A DNA stretch of 64,000 bases. Source: Rhizophagus clarus. Lineage: Eukaryota > Glomeromycota > Glomeromycetes > Glomerales > Glomeraceae. The position numbers and the translations under genes were made by a program. Below the pieces are notes generated by a model, which saw only the letters and a list, made by a program, of their open reading frames with translations, did not search any database and was not told the DNA's origin. The stretch lies in contig BLAL01000006.1 in NCBI GenBank assembly GCA_015698045.1, positions 248,001 to 312,000 of the forward strand, given 5' to 3'. Each line of letters opens with the position of its first letter. The first letter of the stretch is position 1. This document shows, in pieces, positions 24,262-36,580 of this stretch.

Positions 24262-26153
24262 TTAGAAATTAATATCAAATTCATTTTCCTTCGTGACATA
24301 TTCTATAAAATAATAAGAAAATTAGACCAGGCTTGAATGTTAAAAATTATTATGATATGTGTTTGCTTACCGTTATTATTAGAATTTATATCAATATCTA
24401 ATTCGATTTCTTCCGTAAAATTACAATCATTATTAGAACTTATATCGATATCCAATTCGAATTCTTCTGTTGTAAGATAATCTAAAGAATTATGTACAAT
24501 TTTATTAAATCAAATTTTGAAATTAATATATTGTCGAAAAATAAATCATCATTATTATTACCGTTATCTTTATTTTGTTTTCTTTTTCTACTTTGACCTA
24601 GTAAATAACAAAAAAAAAAATAATAAATATTAATTCTCAAAGTTGTTATTAATTAGATTTTATTTATAATTGAGCAAATGCCATACCATAATCATTATTA
24701 GCTTCAATTGAATTATCATCAAATTTTCGTTTGACTTTTTCGAAGTTAATAGATTGACTTCTTGAACTCACTAAAGACATTGCAGAATTAATCATGCCAC
24801 TTAATGATCTACTTTTATAAATAGCACCTGGATTATTTGCTGTTACAGGTCCGATATCTGATGATTTTATAATTTCTGTTGGATTTTCATTCTCGCTATC
24901 TGAAAATTCTTTTTTAGACATGGCACATACTCTGTCATTTATATCGAAAGCTGATGGTCTTTCATCTGGATCAGAATGCCAACATTCTCTCATTAAGTCA
25001 ATATAACCTTCAGGTGCATCTGTGACTATTGGTGGTCGTAAACCATCACATATATCAATAATAAGTTCTGTATCATGATTTCGATCCCAAAAAGGTCTTC
25101 TACCCGTCATAAGTTCCCACATAATCATTCCAAGACTATATACGTCTGAAGCTTTAATATATTTTTGTCTTCTAAAAATCTCTGGTGGCATGTAAGGAAT
25201 GATACCATAATTCTCATTATTATTTGCGGATTCGATTGCAGATTTGCTTATTCCCAAATCACCTATACATGTGTTATTATATTTAAATTTATCGAAGAAT
25301 ATATTTCCACTATGTAAATCTCTATGAACAATATCGAAACGATGGATATTAATAAGCCCAATTACGATCTTTTCTAATATATCCAACTTCTCAACCCATT
25401 TTATGTTATAAAAGTCATTACTTATATAATGTCTTAAATCACCTAAACCATAATATGGCATAATAATTATAAAATCTTGAGTATTTGAGTCTTGAGTAAT
25501 CCCATAATAATCACTAATGCAATTGAGACGGTCATAATTTGGAAATGGACTCCCAATATCAATCTTTTTAATCTCATTTTCCCATTTTGTATAATACTTA
25601 TAATAAATTTTGAGCTAAAATAAAAAAGTTTATATATTAATATAAGTATCTATTAATTATTAAATAAATAAGCATCAGTATATTACGTTACCTCGTTTAG
25701 TTCTTTAGATGTGATATTTTTAGAATTATTAAGTTTTTTGAGAACGACTGTAAAATTAGGTTGACGAATAATATTATCTAATTTGGGTCTATACCACATA
25801 ACTTGACTTATTGGACCATCAATCCAAGTTGCTTTATAAATTTTACTAAATCCTCCCTCGGCAATAAATTCTATATTTTCGAATTGATCATAGGGAACAA
25901 ACTCTAATTTTGTTCCGCCCTTGACAAGATTAGTTTGAGTATCTCTGATAAAATCATCAATAATTTTGTTACCACTACTTGAATTAAATATCTTCTTCAT
26001 ATTGTAACAAATGTGACAAATCTGTTGATTTTCATCTGAAGGTTTCCTTCTTTTATTACATTCATTACATTTCTTATAGGTCTTTCTTTTACCTTTTGGT
26101 TTAAGAGTGGTCTCTGTTAGTTGACTTAAAGTTGTATCATTTAATTGGTCCAT
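24262..26153 (-). CDS. zinc-ribbon protein kinase with acidic tail
   Basis: Five exons (26153-25692, 25614-24687, 24597-24562, 24481-24371, 24302-24262) give 1578 nt, 525 aa, all junctions in phase. N-terminus: basic, then a zinc-ribbon CNECNKRRKPSDENQQICHIC (two CxxC knuckles, about residues 29-49). The kinase follows: AEGGFSKIYKATW, VVLKKL, a long lobe insertion, HRDLHSGN, GDLGISK (DFG read as DLG), MPPEIF, SDVYSLGMIMWELMTG, ECWHSDPDERPSA. The tail has a basic RKRKQNKDN microexon (36 nt) and then repeated acidic ELDIDIxSNN motifs. HRD Arg and Asp and the ATP lysine are kept. A shorter reading stopping after FAQL (24664) results if the GTATGG donor at 24686 is not used. Same family as the genes at 62801, 33686, 31310 and 83; this is the one complete copy in the window. 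Confidence 0.87.
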
Positions 26154-26740
26154 GTCTATTTGTTTGTTTATTTATTTGAAATATCAAAGTCACTGCCCAG
26201 TATATATATTTTTTTCCCTTGCAAAAAAATAGAATAAATTCTTTTTTTTTTTTTTTCAAACTAAAAAATTCTCGCGTTGGAAATTCCCAACCAACCCAAA
26301 TTAGATATTCATACAAAAATTTTTGATTATTCTAATACTTCATATGGTTAGTATTCTTTTCTAAAAGGAGTTTCGTTATTTACTGCACACAGTCTGCACA
26401 CTCCACTACAGAATTCTAAGATGTTTACTACAATGGTGTGAAAAATTACATTGTAGGACGTAAATATTAAGTTTTTTGACAAACTTAATGTTATCACCTA
26501 TTTTGTCAATCGAAAGGTAACGACGTAAACAATTAGTAATGCTGGAATGTACAACAAAATAAGTTTTTAATTGAGAAACGAAAATAATCGACAGGTTCCT
26601 TTCTTTATTCGTGGGAAGAATTTTTTGTTGGACTTTGAATTTGATTGACAGATCTACAGTACATCTCTAAAAAAGGCAATAAATGGTCTTATTGGATAAT
26701 TCAGGGTAGATAAGATTTTTAGACTAACCAATAACGTCAG
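26154..26740. other. upstream spacer of the zinc-ribbon kinase
   Basis: The promoter-side region of the kinase has a T-rich run (26240-26256) about 90 bp before the ATG. No other feature is recognised. Confidence 0.4.
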
Positions 26741-26749
26741 TAAATGAAA

Positions 26750-27970
26750 TTCAATAGTCGAGACGAAATTTTTTTTTTCGTAAAATTACAAGAATTTTAG
26801 TAAATTTGAAAATTTTATTGCGCGGATATATAAATTGATATTCGTAGGAGTCTTTGTTCCTAAATTGTACGGTACATGTAGGTTTACCGTTCGCTGAAAA
26901 TGAAATTGCAACAAAATATGTTTTTTGGATTTGTTCCATCTGTCTTATACGAAATAAAACATTTATATCTTTCATTGCCAATACCACTGGGATTGACTTC
27001 GTTTTGATAAATGTCACATAGATCACTAATAATAGTTGCTTCGGTTATGAAATATACAAATAAATTAATTGGCGTATTATAAGTTTGACTCTTTGGATAT
27101 GATTTGTCAAAATGTGACCTCATAATGATTGAATATTGTGACGCCAGTTGAAAATACTTTGATAAATCTTCTATTAAAAGATTCTTTTTATATTTTATTT
27201 GGTATTGTCTCATTCGATATCTTTCCTTCATAAGCTTTGTTAAATTCAAATCCATTTATCTTCCGACTTTCCCATGAGATTGACAATCTACGCTATGATA
27301 ACATAAATACAGAAATTCACAACAAGTTTGCTGTAAATTTATTTTATCATTAACAGTTTCAAGAAGTTTAAGTGGAAGTGCAGGTTCAGGTGGGCCGGAT
27401 TTAGATTTTGATTTATTGGTGTTGAATCTGCTTGCACCTATACAATATTAATTATAGAATACAAGTTAATATATAATATAGTGAAGCACTAAAGTTTAAT
27501 AGTTAATAACTTGCTGCTCCGGTAATAAAGTTTTACATGAAATTTAGAATATTGCAAGATATTTAAATTAAATTATATTTTACTATATTTGCTCTCAGAG
27601 TGATTATCATGATTTCATGATGACCGACAACATATATCACGACAACATATCAACAGGAAAAAGAAAATTAAAACGAAAAATTTTCTAAGTCCATTAGTTT
27701 ATGTATCGTGTTGGACGACCATTATGAAGGAAGGTATGCTGTCATCATCATGATCACACACATCATAACATGGGCAAATAACGGAGTACAATACTTCCTG
27801 ACAACTTTTTTCCCTGGTCAATTTTAAATATTCACCAGTTCCACCGGCTCCATGATCGTCTCTTCTAAGAATATGGCGACGCTCATGAAGTTCGTAATTA
27901 TCGTCGAATATGTAGAAATTGTCATAAGGTATTCTGGCATTACCATCTTCCGCTTTAATAAACAAAATAA
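26750..27970 (-). pseudogene. unidentified interrupted coding region
   Basis: Three minus-strand segments of protein-like composition. (1) 27965-27699: KAEDGNARIPYDNFYIFDDN, later CPCYDVCDHDDDSIPS, then stop. (2) About 27440-27260: SGPPEPALPLKLLETVNDK, LQQTCCEFLYLCYHS, ending in a TAA. (3) Immediately after that stop, 27255-26884: MDLNLTKLMKERYRMRQYQ, YFQLASQYSIIMRSHF. The last passes near 26890 into another frame (SANGKPTCTVQFRNKDSYEY). The single stop between (2) and (3) and the frame change point to a decayed gene, but undetected introns could also explain them. No domain is recognised. Confidence 0.32.
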
Positions 27971-27974
27971 GACG

Positions 27975-28784
27975 AGAGAATTTTTTTACCTGGTCTAATT
28001 ATATGTCGAATAATGAAAAAAGACATCACTAAAGTACTTATCTGAACCTAATACTAATATTGTTTGTTGCTCTGCAGCGGTCGTTGATTACAGTTAATGT
28101 AACCGACCTAAGCGTAATACACTTGTATTATCAGGAATAGTTGATTTCCACTTAAAATACCTAAACCAATAGGGTATTAAGTACGTGTCAACCCTATAAA
28201 AGAAATTAATAGGACATTAGATATAAAAAATAATAGCTTAATTGCTCCCTTCGTTTTAATTTTGATAAAAAATAAATAAATAAAAAATAAAGATAAAACC
28301 ATTAAATATATATTATCAAAATATAATACGCCAAGAATTATTTTTAAAATTGAGAAAACATTTATAGAACTTCGTGTAAATTTTTTGCAATTTAAGAAAT
28401 GGATTCTTATTAAACATAAAAGATAATCTAATTGAAAGACAATATTATTGTAGCACGTAAAAGATTTATCTTTTGTAACAAAAATTATTTCATTATGTTA
28501 TTTTAAAGGGAAAAGCTAAAAATAACGCCATGTTATTATATATAAATTATTAAGATCCATGTTATCGTATATTTTTTTGATCACCGTGCTTACATCACCG
28601 GTTATGAAGAATTCACCGGGGGTGAATTTTGTTTAACCGGAAGTAAATTAGATCACCATTAGTAGTTTAAAATGTGGCTTATAATAGACTACAATAGACT
28701 TTTTTATTTTTCCCACGAATTCTTTTTTTCTCTTTTCTTCTACTTTCATTTTTACCTTTTATAATAACTTTCATTTATTTCGCA
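27975..28784. other. intergenic, nothing recognised
   Basis: AT-rich. A block with TTCACCGGGGGTGAA near 28610 recurs in similar form near 30285 (TTCACAGGGGGTGAG), bracketing the FAR1/SWIM relic. Whether these are element ends is unclear. Confidence 0.4.
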
Positions 28785-29881
28785 ATGGATTTTCAAGAAT
28801 TTTCTCCTTTAGTTCCTGTTGAATTTTATAATAATACTTATAATGAACCCTTAGTCGATTTTTAATACCGTAAAAGAAGAGTTGAATTTGATGATGATAA
28901 TATCATACGCAAACGTACTTACGAATGTACAAAAGCAGCTCAATATCAACCAAAAAAAGATAAAGATCCTGAAAAACATCGTCAACGAAGTTCTGGATCA
29001 ATTGGTTGTTAGGGTAAGGGAATGTCATAGAATTTACATTAAAAAAAGAGTTACTTAGGGTTAGGGTAAGGGAATGTGGTATAGTGTATTTACGTTAAGA
29101 AGGAGTTACTTAGGGTTAGGGTAAGGGAATGTGGCATAGTGAATTTACATTAAAAAGGAGTTACTAACCCGGGTAAGGGAGTGTGGGATAATGAATTTAG
29201 GGTTAGGGTAAGGGAGTGTGGGATAATGAATTTAGGGTTAGGCAAGGGAGTGTGGCATAGTTATTTAAATTGTTTATTTTTGATGAAGCTAAAATTGACA
29301 TTAATATTCTTTGGCGCAAGACATGGATTAGATAAAAATGATAGAATGCTAAGCTAAAATATTTATTATTCCTTTTCTTTTAGGATTTTGAATATACGCC
29401 TCAAGATGATGCCCTTGGAAATAAATATGATTGGAAAAAGGCATTCCTTAAAGATCTTATGAAAAATATTCCAAACCCTTTGATTACTGAAATATGGAAA
29501 GTACAACCATCTATTGGTGCACAACCTTGGCTCGTACAGTATGTTATTCTATTGCAAGATGGAAGTCACATATGCACATGCTTAATGTTGATCAATAAAG
29601 GAATTATTTGCCGTCATTTTATCAAAATTCTTACAAAAAGTGCATCAGCCTTTTTTAATATCCCATTAATCCCATCAAGATGGTATAATGATCAAACTGC
29701 ACAATTATCTGGAGATGAAATACATGCTTCACCATCAATTCAATTATTTAATAATTCTCAAAGTGAATCTATTCATATAACGAATATTCATACTTGGATA
29801 TTATGCGTGGAGGAAATGTTTTCTAATCCAATCTATGTAAAACCTCGTAGAAGACCACCTCAAAAAGATATAAGAGTTCTT
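28785..29881 (+). pseudogene. FAR1/SWIM protein relic (MULE transposase-derived)
   Basis: N-terminal part 28785-29010: MDFQEFSPLVPVEFYNNTY, a TAA after LVDF, then RTYECTKAAQYQPKKDKD with SGSIGC, matching a FAR1-type DNA-binding zinc domain. It then runs into a minisatellite. C-terminal part about 29380-29881: DFEYTPQDDALGNKYDWKKA, LITEIWKVQPS, then HICTCLMLINKGIICRHF, a SWIM zinc finger (CxC ... CxH), then IPSRWYND. FAR1 plus SWIM flanking a DDE domain is the layout of MULE-type transposases. Here the whole catalytic middle is absent and repeats sit in its place, so it cannot be a working transposase. The SWIM part alone keeps an open frame of 141 codons. Confidence 0.75.
29011..29275. repeat. 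telomere-like minisatellite inside FAR1/SWIM relic
   Basis: About six copies of a degenerate unit: first about 60 bp (TTAGGGTTAGGGTAAGGGAA, then TGTGG-ATAGTG-ATTTAC and AAGGAGTTAC), later shortened to about 40 bp (GGGAGTGTGGGATAATGAAT). Each begins with one or two TTAGGG words. It is interstitial, with unique sequence on both sides, so not a chromosome end. Confidence 0.85.
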
Positions 29882-29889
29882 TAGAACCG

Positions 29890-31290
29890 CAATACACTAG
29901 CCACACAAATGCAGAACTTCGTGCACCTTTAGGAAATACATGTCAAAACGTTGATTATTCTTTGTCTGATAAAGTTTTAGCTAATAGCGAGTCAAATAAT
30001 TCTAAGCAGATGAAAAATGTGGAAGATGTAAGCAATATGCAATGCACAATAGGCGTACATGTAATGTGGATTTGTCAAAATTACAAAGTACTTAATTTTA
30101 TTCTTTATCATAGTGTAAAATATTTAGTTATATAATATTTTTCTTCTAATAATGTAATAAACTTAATATGTAATAATTAATAAATAATATATGATTATTT
30201 TTAATAAGGTTAATATTAACCGGATTTTCATTTTATATAAATTTAACAAAATAAGATTATTATTAACCGGATGGGAGGTGATTTTTCACAGGGGGTGAGT
30301 TTTAGCAACGCCGTATTTTAAATAACTGATAAGATTATTCCTCACCTGGGATGAGCATTGATATTACTTTCCTAACCGTAAGCTTTTTCACATGATATAA
30401 AATTTCTACAGTAATAGCAGGATAATGCGCAGAATAATCGTGAAAATCTTTCCTTTTTTAGACGATATTTGATAACGTTGGTCATAATATTATTACTTTA
30501 TTTAATAATTGACTGACATTACCATAATTCCGGCCCTGAAAAAAATGTGAAGCTAATAGTAAATTTTTGCCAAAAGTTTGTTACTTATTTATATATTTCT
30601 CGGGGTCCTCTAATAACTTATGTACATGATTTTAAATGAGAGAATATTCAACTTCCTATACTAATTTATTTCTCAACATTATTATCGTTCCTTTTATTTG
30701 TGCAGATGTTGGTTTTCCTAAACCAACTTTTTTTTTCACGTTGACCCCTAACCTTGTATTTATAGATTATAACGCTATTTACCTTGGATTTTTATTCAAA
30801 ATAAGAAATTTTTTTGTTTTTTGGCTTTTTAATCTTTATACTTTAATAAAAGATCGTATAAAGTATCGACTTGTGGCACAACAGCTTCAATTAATACAGC
30901 ATTACATATTTAAGAAAATAGAACGGAATATGTTTGTCTTTGTTATATGATAACTTCTATAAAAATCTGTCTTTTAGCGAAATAAACGGATTATATGTAT
31001 GGTAATTAGTATACTATAGTGTCTGTAGATTTTTAATTATGAAGAATAGGTGAGAAAAGATAAGTTGCAAGATACTCAATAATTAGTATTAAACAGAAAA
31101 TAAATGTATTTTCTGTCATAACATAATATTTAAGAATAGTCTTTAGTTGTTATGTAACGCGATACTTAGAATTTGCATTAATAATTATTATATTCATCCA
31201 ATCAGGAATTGCACATTCCTCACAATAATTATCGTCTGACTTTAGAAACGATTAATGATTAACATAAGTAACTTGATAAATAAATAAATG
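29890..31290. other. intergenic, nothing recognised
   Basis: The first 200 bp may hold 3' remnants of the SWIM gene. A plus-strand frame at 30636-30950 is hydrophobic, T-rich and has no splice or family support. Confidence 0.45.
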
Positions 31291-31309
31291 AATTAATAAA
31301 TTTGATTAT

Positions 31310-32870
31310 TTAAATACCTGAATATTTCTTGCTTGACATAATATTATACATTTCATAATAGTCGATCAGAATTTTTTGGCTCAGGAAGGTTTTTAAATTT
31401 TAATGCACACTTTTACAAATGATTACTGGATAAGTTTATTTGTTAAAAATGAATCGTTATTAGCTGATGGACTTTTCTAATTCTTCGATTTGCTTAATAA
31501 TTAACTCTGTTTTAATTTTTTTTTTTTTTCTGTTTTGAAAACGTACATGTATTTATTAGATAAGATAGGACTAGGCTATAATCACTTCTATCCTATATAC
31601 AGTATTCCCAGCAAAAAGCCGGTCCAAACATCCACCCAAACTCTGTTTTAATTATTTCTGATTGGTTATTTAAACATTTATACAAATCCTCTCTCACTAA
31701 AATTCTTGAAGGTCCCCTTGCATTTGGTCGATTTAATGGATTTGCATCTAAGCATTTTTTGATCAAATGTAAAATTAATTATGGTACTTTAAAATTAAAT
31801 TCAGGCCTTATCCTTCAATGCTAAAGGTAATCCGTGAAATTTATCATGATATGGAGGTAGTTCTGAAATAAGCTCATACAAAACTACAGATGTCGGAAAC
31901 TTTGGTATAATTTTGTCCTCTTAAAATTTCAGATGCCAAATATGAAATATGATGAGACTCATACGTATTATTTTTCGCATCTTCTAATTCATGATAATTT
32001 ATTGGTCTACATAATCCTATATCAGTTACACAAGGCGAAGATTCATTACAAGCTATATTTCCGAAATGCAAATCTTGGTTAACTAATTCTTTAGCATGAA
32101 TTCTCTTGAGCCCAGATGAAATTGTAAAATATTAATCTTATATCCCATACCGACAAATAAAATCAAATTAGATTCAGCTTTATATTTTTTTGTAACTTAT
32201 CCTTTCGTTTGTTCAATGAATTTCGTAGATTTCTCATAGCACAATTCATAATCATAATGTAATCTTTTATATTAGGATCTTGAGTTATTCCATGGCATTT
32301 ATTAATTTGGCCTGATATCTTATATTCATGAGCTTTAAGATGTAATATTATTGATTAAATTTAAATAGATTAATTAACAAATAAAAATGTTTGAAAAGTT
32401 AATAAATCGTAGATTTCATTAATAAATGTCGATAACATTTTGTAGATTATCCAAAACTTTAGAGTACAGATAATTATCAATATTATTTTGTGTATGCCTT
32501 CTTCATTGATTTTTACTTGCATCCAGTGTAAAATATAATCATCTTTCCAAGTTGTTTTATATACTTTGTCAAATTCTCCTTCTGCCATATATACAGGGTT
32601 AGTAAATCTATCATATGGTATCCACTCTAATATTTGAAAATGGCATTTTGCTAATAACTGAGTATTTTTGAATCAACTTATCAATCTTTCATTACCACTA
32701 GTCCAATTACTAAAATTTTATTGAAATCATTTTGAATTACAAGTCTGGCACCAATCCTTCCCTGTATTTGTTTGTTTACACTTTACAATATTCCTCCAAT
32801 TTTTTGAAATGCAAGTATCCTTTTTACATATGCTTGTTTACGTTGAACGCTCATCTTCAATTAATTAATT
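31310..32870 (-). pseudogene. zinc-ribbon protein kinase pseudogene, highly decayed
   Basis: Diverged sister of the copy at 83-1600; even the 3' tail and flank align (31310-31400 against 90-180). Visible remnants on the minus strand: Cys-rich start near 32860-32700, a damaged glycine loop AEGEFDKVYKTTWKDD (GGFG changed to GEFD) at 32588, then HFGNIACNESSPCVTDIGLC at 32071 lacking the HRDL part, SYLASEI (APE changed to ASE) and SDICSF ending in a frame break. Key ATP-loop and catalytic-loop residues are lost. The tail is split by a retroposed insertion (31518-31638). Confidence 0.78.
31518..31638 (-). mobile_element. SINE-like retroposed insertion with 15-bp duplication
   Basis: A 121-bp insertion in the kinase pseudogene tail, flanked by exact 15-bp direct repeats AACTCTGTTTTAATT (31503-31517 and 31639-31653). 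Read on the minus strand it starts TGGGTGGATGTTTGGACCGG and ends with a run of about 13 A before the duplication, the hallmark of LINE-driven retroposition. No protein is encoded. It could be a complete short SINE or a 5'-truncated copy of a longer element; no clear tRNA A/B boxes are seen. Confidence 0.75.
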
Positions 32871-32879
32871 CATGGCGTA

Positions 32880-33680
32880 AATTTAAGTTTAAGAAAAATT
32901 TCTTTATAAACAAGTATATAAAAAAGATAATAAAATTAATAAAATGAGCTAAAAAATCTATTCAAAAAATACTCATTAAGAATAATTTTAATTAAAATGC
33001 TTATTCAATAAGCTAATAATGCTTTTGTATACTGATGGTTATAAAATTCGATAGTTTATAGCTCTCTTAAAATGCTAACATAGAAAATTTGAATGCTCAT
33101 ATAATACATAATACATTATGTGATTAGTTTTAACCTTAAATTGAAATATCGTTTAAAATTAGAAAAGATGAATGATTGTAATATATGAATTAATGGTTCT
33201 TGCACAATTTTTCTTTTTATAATGTTTTAATTTACTTGACAAATCAGAAAAGACATTGCACAATATTGGATTTTTATTTTTGAAAGCCTTAACCAATTCT
33301 TTTTTGCCACAAGGAATAGTTTTATACATTTATATTATTTATTTAACTTTTAATTCATTTTTTTTACAAATCTAGTTATTTTAAAACTTTTTAATTCAAA
33401 TACAAATATGGATGTTGTAAATAAAAATAATTCTGTAATTTATTTTAATAATTGGATAAGTTACAACATAAAAGAATTATTTAAATTACAAACTAAGTAA
33501 CTTGTAAAATATCTTACTATTCTAGCCTTAGTGTTTAAATAATTCTAATAAAAATGAAATAAAAAAAAAATATCACAATACCATAAATCTAAATTAATTT
33601 TTGTCAGTTCCGTCATCTAAATAATTAAATAAATTAACTCCATATAAATAATTTGTAAAATTATTTTTTTTTTTTTTTGT
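32880..33680. other. intergenic, nothing recognised
   Basis: AT-rich DNA upstream of one kinase pseudogene and downstream of the next kinase. No feature supported. Confidence 0.45.
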
Positions 33681-33685
33681 ACATG

Positions 33686-34932
33686 TTACATACCAAATGA
33701 CTTTATATTGTCAACTATATAATCTAAGCATTCACTCTCTACAATTTCATTCAATTCTTCATTTGATTTATCATCAACTATATGATTTAAGTATTCACTT
33801 TCTAAAGCTTCATTCACTTTTTTACTAGTAAAATCGAGTAAGCGACTTGTATAACATGCTTGTGGATGAGAATGAGATTCAGTAATAAGATTATTATTTC
33901 CAATTGGTGCATTTATAAATTCCATAATGTTGTTTTTTAATTTTTTATTAAGGTTAATAGGTCGGAAAACCCAGTTTGCAATAACCTTACTAACTTTTGA
34001 TGCAGATGGCCTTTCTAATGGATCTTCATTCCAAACATTCTTTCATCAGTTCTGCATAACACTGTGGAGTATTTTCAATAATTTCAGGTCGTCTACCTTC
34101 ACAAATGCTTAAACTGAGTTGAAGATCGTGTGCTATATCATTGAATGGTGGAACACCAGATGTAAATTCCCACATAATCATAGAAAAACTATATATATCA
34201 CTAGCTGGAGTATATGGTTTTCCTCTTAAAACTTCAGGTGCCATAAATGGAATAACACCATAAATATCATATTTTTTAAAAAAATTTGCGGTTTGACATA
34301 ATCCTAAATCACCAATAAAAACTTTGTTCGTATCATCCATATCTTTTTCATCCTCATGATTTAAAATGTTGCCATCATGGAAATCACAATGAATAAGATT
34401 TTGTTCATGTATTTTTTTGAGACCAGAAATAATTTTATATAACATGTACAATCTTTGATTCCACTTATATTCAATTATTTTTGGTAAATTACTTCTTAAA
34501 TTTCCCTTATTTGCATAATCCATCACTACCATATAATTTGAAGTGTCTGGATTTTTCGTAAATCCATGTAAATTAATAATGCTAAATGAATCTAAACATT
34601 TTTCATGACAATTCCACTACAAAAAAAAAAAAAAATTGAAATTAAATATATTAGTATAAACCTATAAATGATTCATAATAAAAATTAAAAATAAATAATA
34701 TATTATTATACTTCATTTAAGAATCCATTTAAATTGTCATTCAAATTATTCTCATTCAAATCATTGAGACATTTAAGAGCTACTTCTATGTTTTCATGTT
34801 TTGATAACCAAGTGGCCTTGTATATAGTACCAAATCCTCCTTTATCATGATATTCAACATTTTTAAGTTGATTATAAGGAATCCATTTCAAGAATAAATT
34901 TATCTAAAATTGCATTTTTACTTTTTCCGAGT
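33686..34932 (-). pseudogene. protein kinase with two homopolymer frameshifts
   Basis: Same kinase family. Exon 34932-34712 reads LGKSKNAILDKFILE, then a one-base gain (GAAATGG for GAATGG) shifts the frame into KWIPYNQLKNVEYHDKGGFG, TIYKATWLSKHE, VALKCL. After an intron, exon 34616-33686 carries IINLHGF, HCDFHDGN (HRD changed to HCD), GDLGLCQ, PFMAPEVLRG, SDIYSFSMIMWEFTSG. A second one-base gain near 34035 (TTTGG where ECW is expected) breaks the frame; after it the sequence continues as NEDPLERPSASKV and a tail with a repeated ESE/C-Y/LDxIVD motif. Everything else is well preserved, so this is either a young pseudogene or two sequence errors in homopolymers. There is no zinc-ribbon exon upstream; instead the exon is preceded by the 3-nt-exon array. 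Confidence 0.72.
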
Positions 34933-34989
34933 CTACATATAATTTAAATAATTGAAACATATTAAAATTTATATTAAATTCAGAATTAA

Positions 34990-36580
34990 AAAAAAGTAAT
35001 ATGATGACTTACTCTAAAATTTAATTAGAAATTTAATAAATTTAATGAGTATAAATTTGGATTTGTATAAATATTTATAATATATGGTCTATGTTTTTAT
35101 AACTTACCAACTAAAGCAATAGATAGCATTTTTTTAAATAAAGATCAAATTCGGATTAATTAAATTATAAATAAATATTATATGAATATAATAATAAATA
35201 ATAACTTACAACAATCTAAAGTAAATTACCAAATAAATTTTAAAATAAAAAAAATAGTTAGTTTAAATTACATTTAGATATTATATAAATATGTAATAAT
35301 AGAATCAAATAAATAACTTATAGCTTACGATCTTATATAAATTACCAAATAATTTTTTGGAATAAAGAAATTAGTCAATTTAAATTATATGTAAGTATTA
35401 TATAAATATGTAATAATAGAATTAAATAACTTATGACTTACAATCTAAATAAATTACCAAATAAAATTTTGAATAATAGAAATGAGTTATTATTAATTAT
35501 ATAAAAATATTATATAAATATGCAATAATAGAAACCAAATAACTAACTTACTCCCTATATATATATTAAATAATTTTTTAAATAAAGAAATTAGTTAGTT
35601 TAAATTATACGATAATAATAGAATTAAATAAATATATTACATCCTATATTTTTTAAATAATTTTTTAAGTAATTAGTTAGTATAAATTATATATAAATAT
35701 TATACAAAATATGTAATACAAAATATGTAACATTAGAATTAAATAAATAACTATAACTTACGATCTAAAATAAATTACCGAATAATTTTTTAAGAAATTA
35801 GTTAGTTTAAATTATATGTAGATATTATATAAATATGTAATAATAGAGTTAAAATATATACTTACTCCCTATATTATTAAATAATTTTTTTGATAAAGAA
35901 ATTAGTTAGGTTAAATTAAATGTAAATAGTATGTAATAATAGAATACGACCTACCAACTAAATTAAATTACCAATAATTTTTTAAATAAAAAAAATAGTT
36001 AGGTTAAATTATATGTAAATATTGTATAAATATGTAATAATAGAATTAAATAAATAGCTTACTCCCTATATTATTAAATTTTAAAATAAAGAAGTTAGTT
36101 TAAATTATATGGAAACATTATAAATATGTAATAATAAAATTAAATAAATAACTTATAACTTACGATCTAAAAATATTAGATAAGAAATTAGTTAGCTTAA
36201 ATTATATGTAAATATTATAAATATGGAATAATAGAATACGACTTACCAACTAAAAACAAATTGTCAAATAATTTTTTAAATGAAGAAATAGTTAGTATAA
36301 ATTATATTTAAATATTATATAAATATGTGATAATAAATGACGTATAACTTACGATCTAAAATAAATTAAAAAATAATTTTTAAATGAAGAAATTAGTTAG
36401 TTTAAATTATATGCAAATATTATATATAAATATGGAATATTAGAATACGACTTACCAACTAAAAATAAATTGTCAAATAATTTTTTAAATAAAGAAATAA
36501 TTAGTTTAAATTATATTTTAATATTATATAAATACGTAATAATAGATTTAAATAAATAACTTACCCCCTATATTAACAAC
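34990..36580 (-). repeat. tandem intron-like array, block 1
   Basis: Sixteen diverged units of 83-121 bp. On the minus strand each reads GTAAGT ... CTAAC (most units) ... TTTTAG, then a tiny spacer, then the next GTAAGT. Donor hexamers lie at 35007, 35102, 35204, 35323, 35436, 35546, 35635, 35756, 35860, 35949, 36057, 36158, 36241, 36347, 36450 and 36559. Spacers (sense) are A, TTG, ATTGTT, ATC, ATT, GGA, GAT, ATC, GGA, TTG, GGA, ATC, TTG, ATC, TTG, GGG: fourteen of 3 nt, one of 6, one of 1. The array leads straight into the kinase exon at 34932. Confidence 0.88.

Noticed and set aside
29011..29275. TTAGGG repeats as a chromosome end
   Set aside because: Too few and degenerate, with ordinary sequence and transposase remnants on both sides.
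28600..30330. Inverted termini of a MULE around the FAR1/SWIM relic
   Set aside because: The GGGGGTGA blocks at both sides are self-palindromic and match better as direct repeats; no 9-bp duplication could be found.
30636..30950. Plus-strand hydrophobic frame of 104 codons
   Set aside because: T-rich composition yields hydrophobic codons; no family resemblance or gene context.
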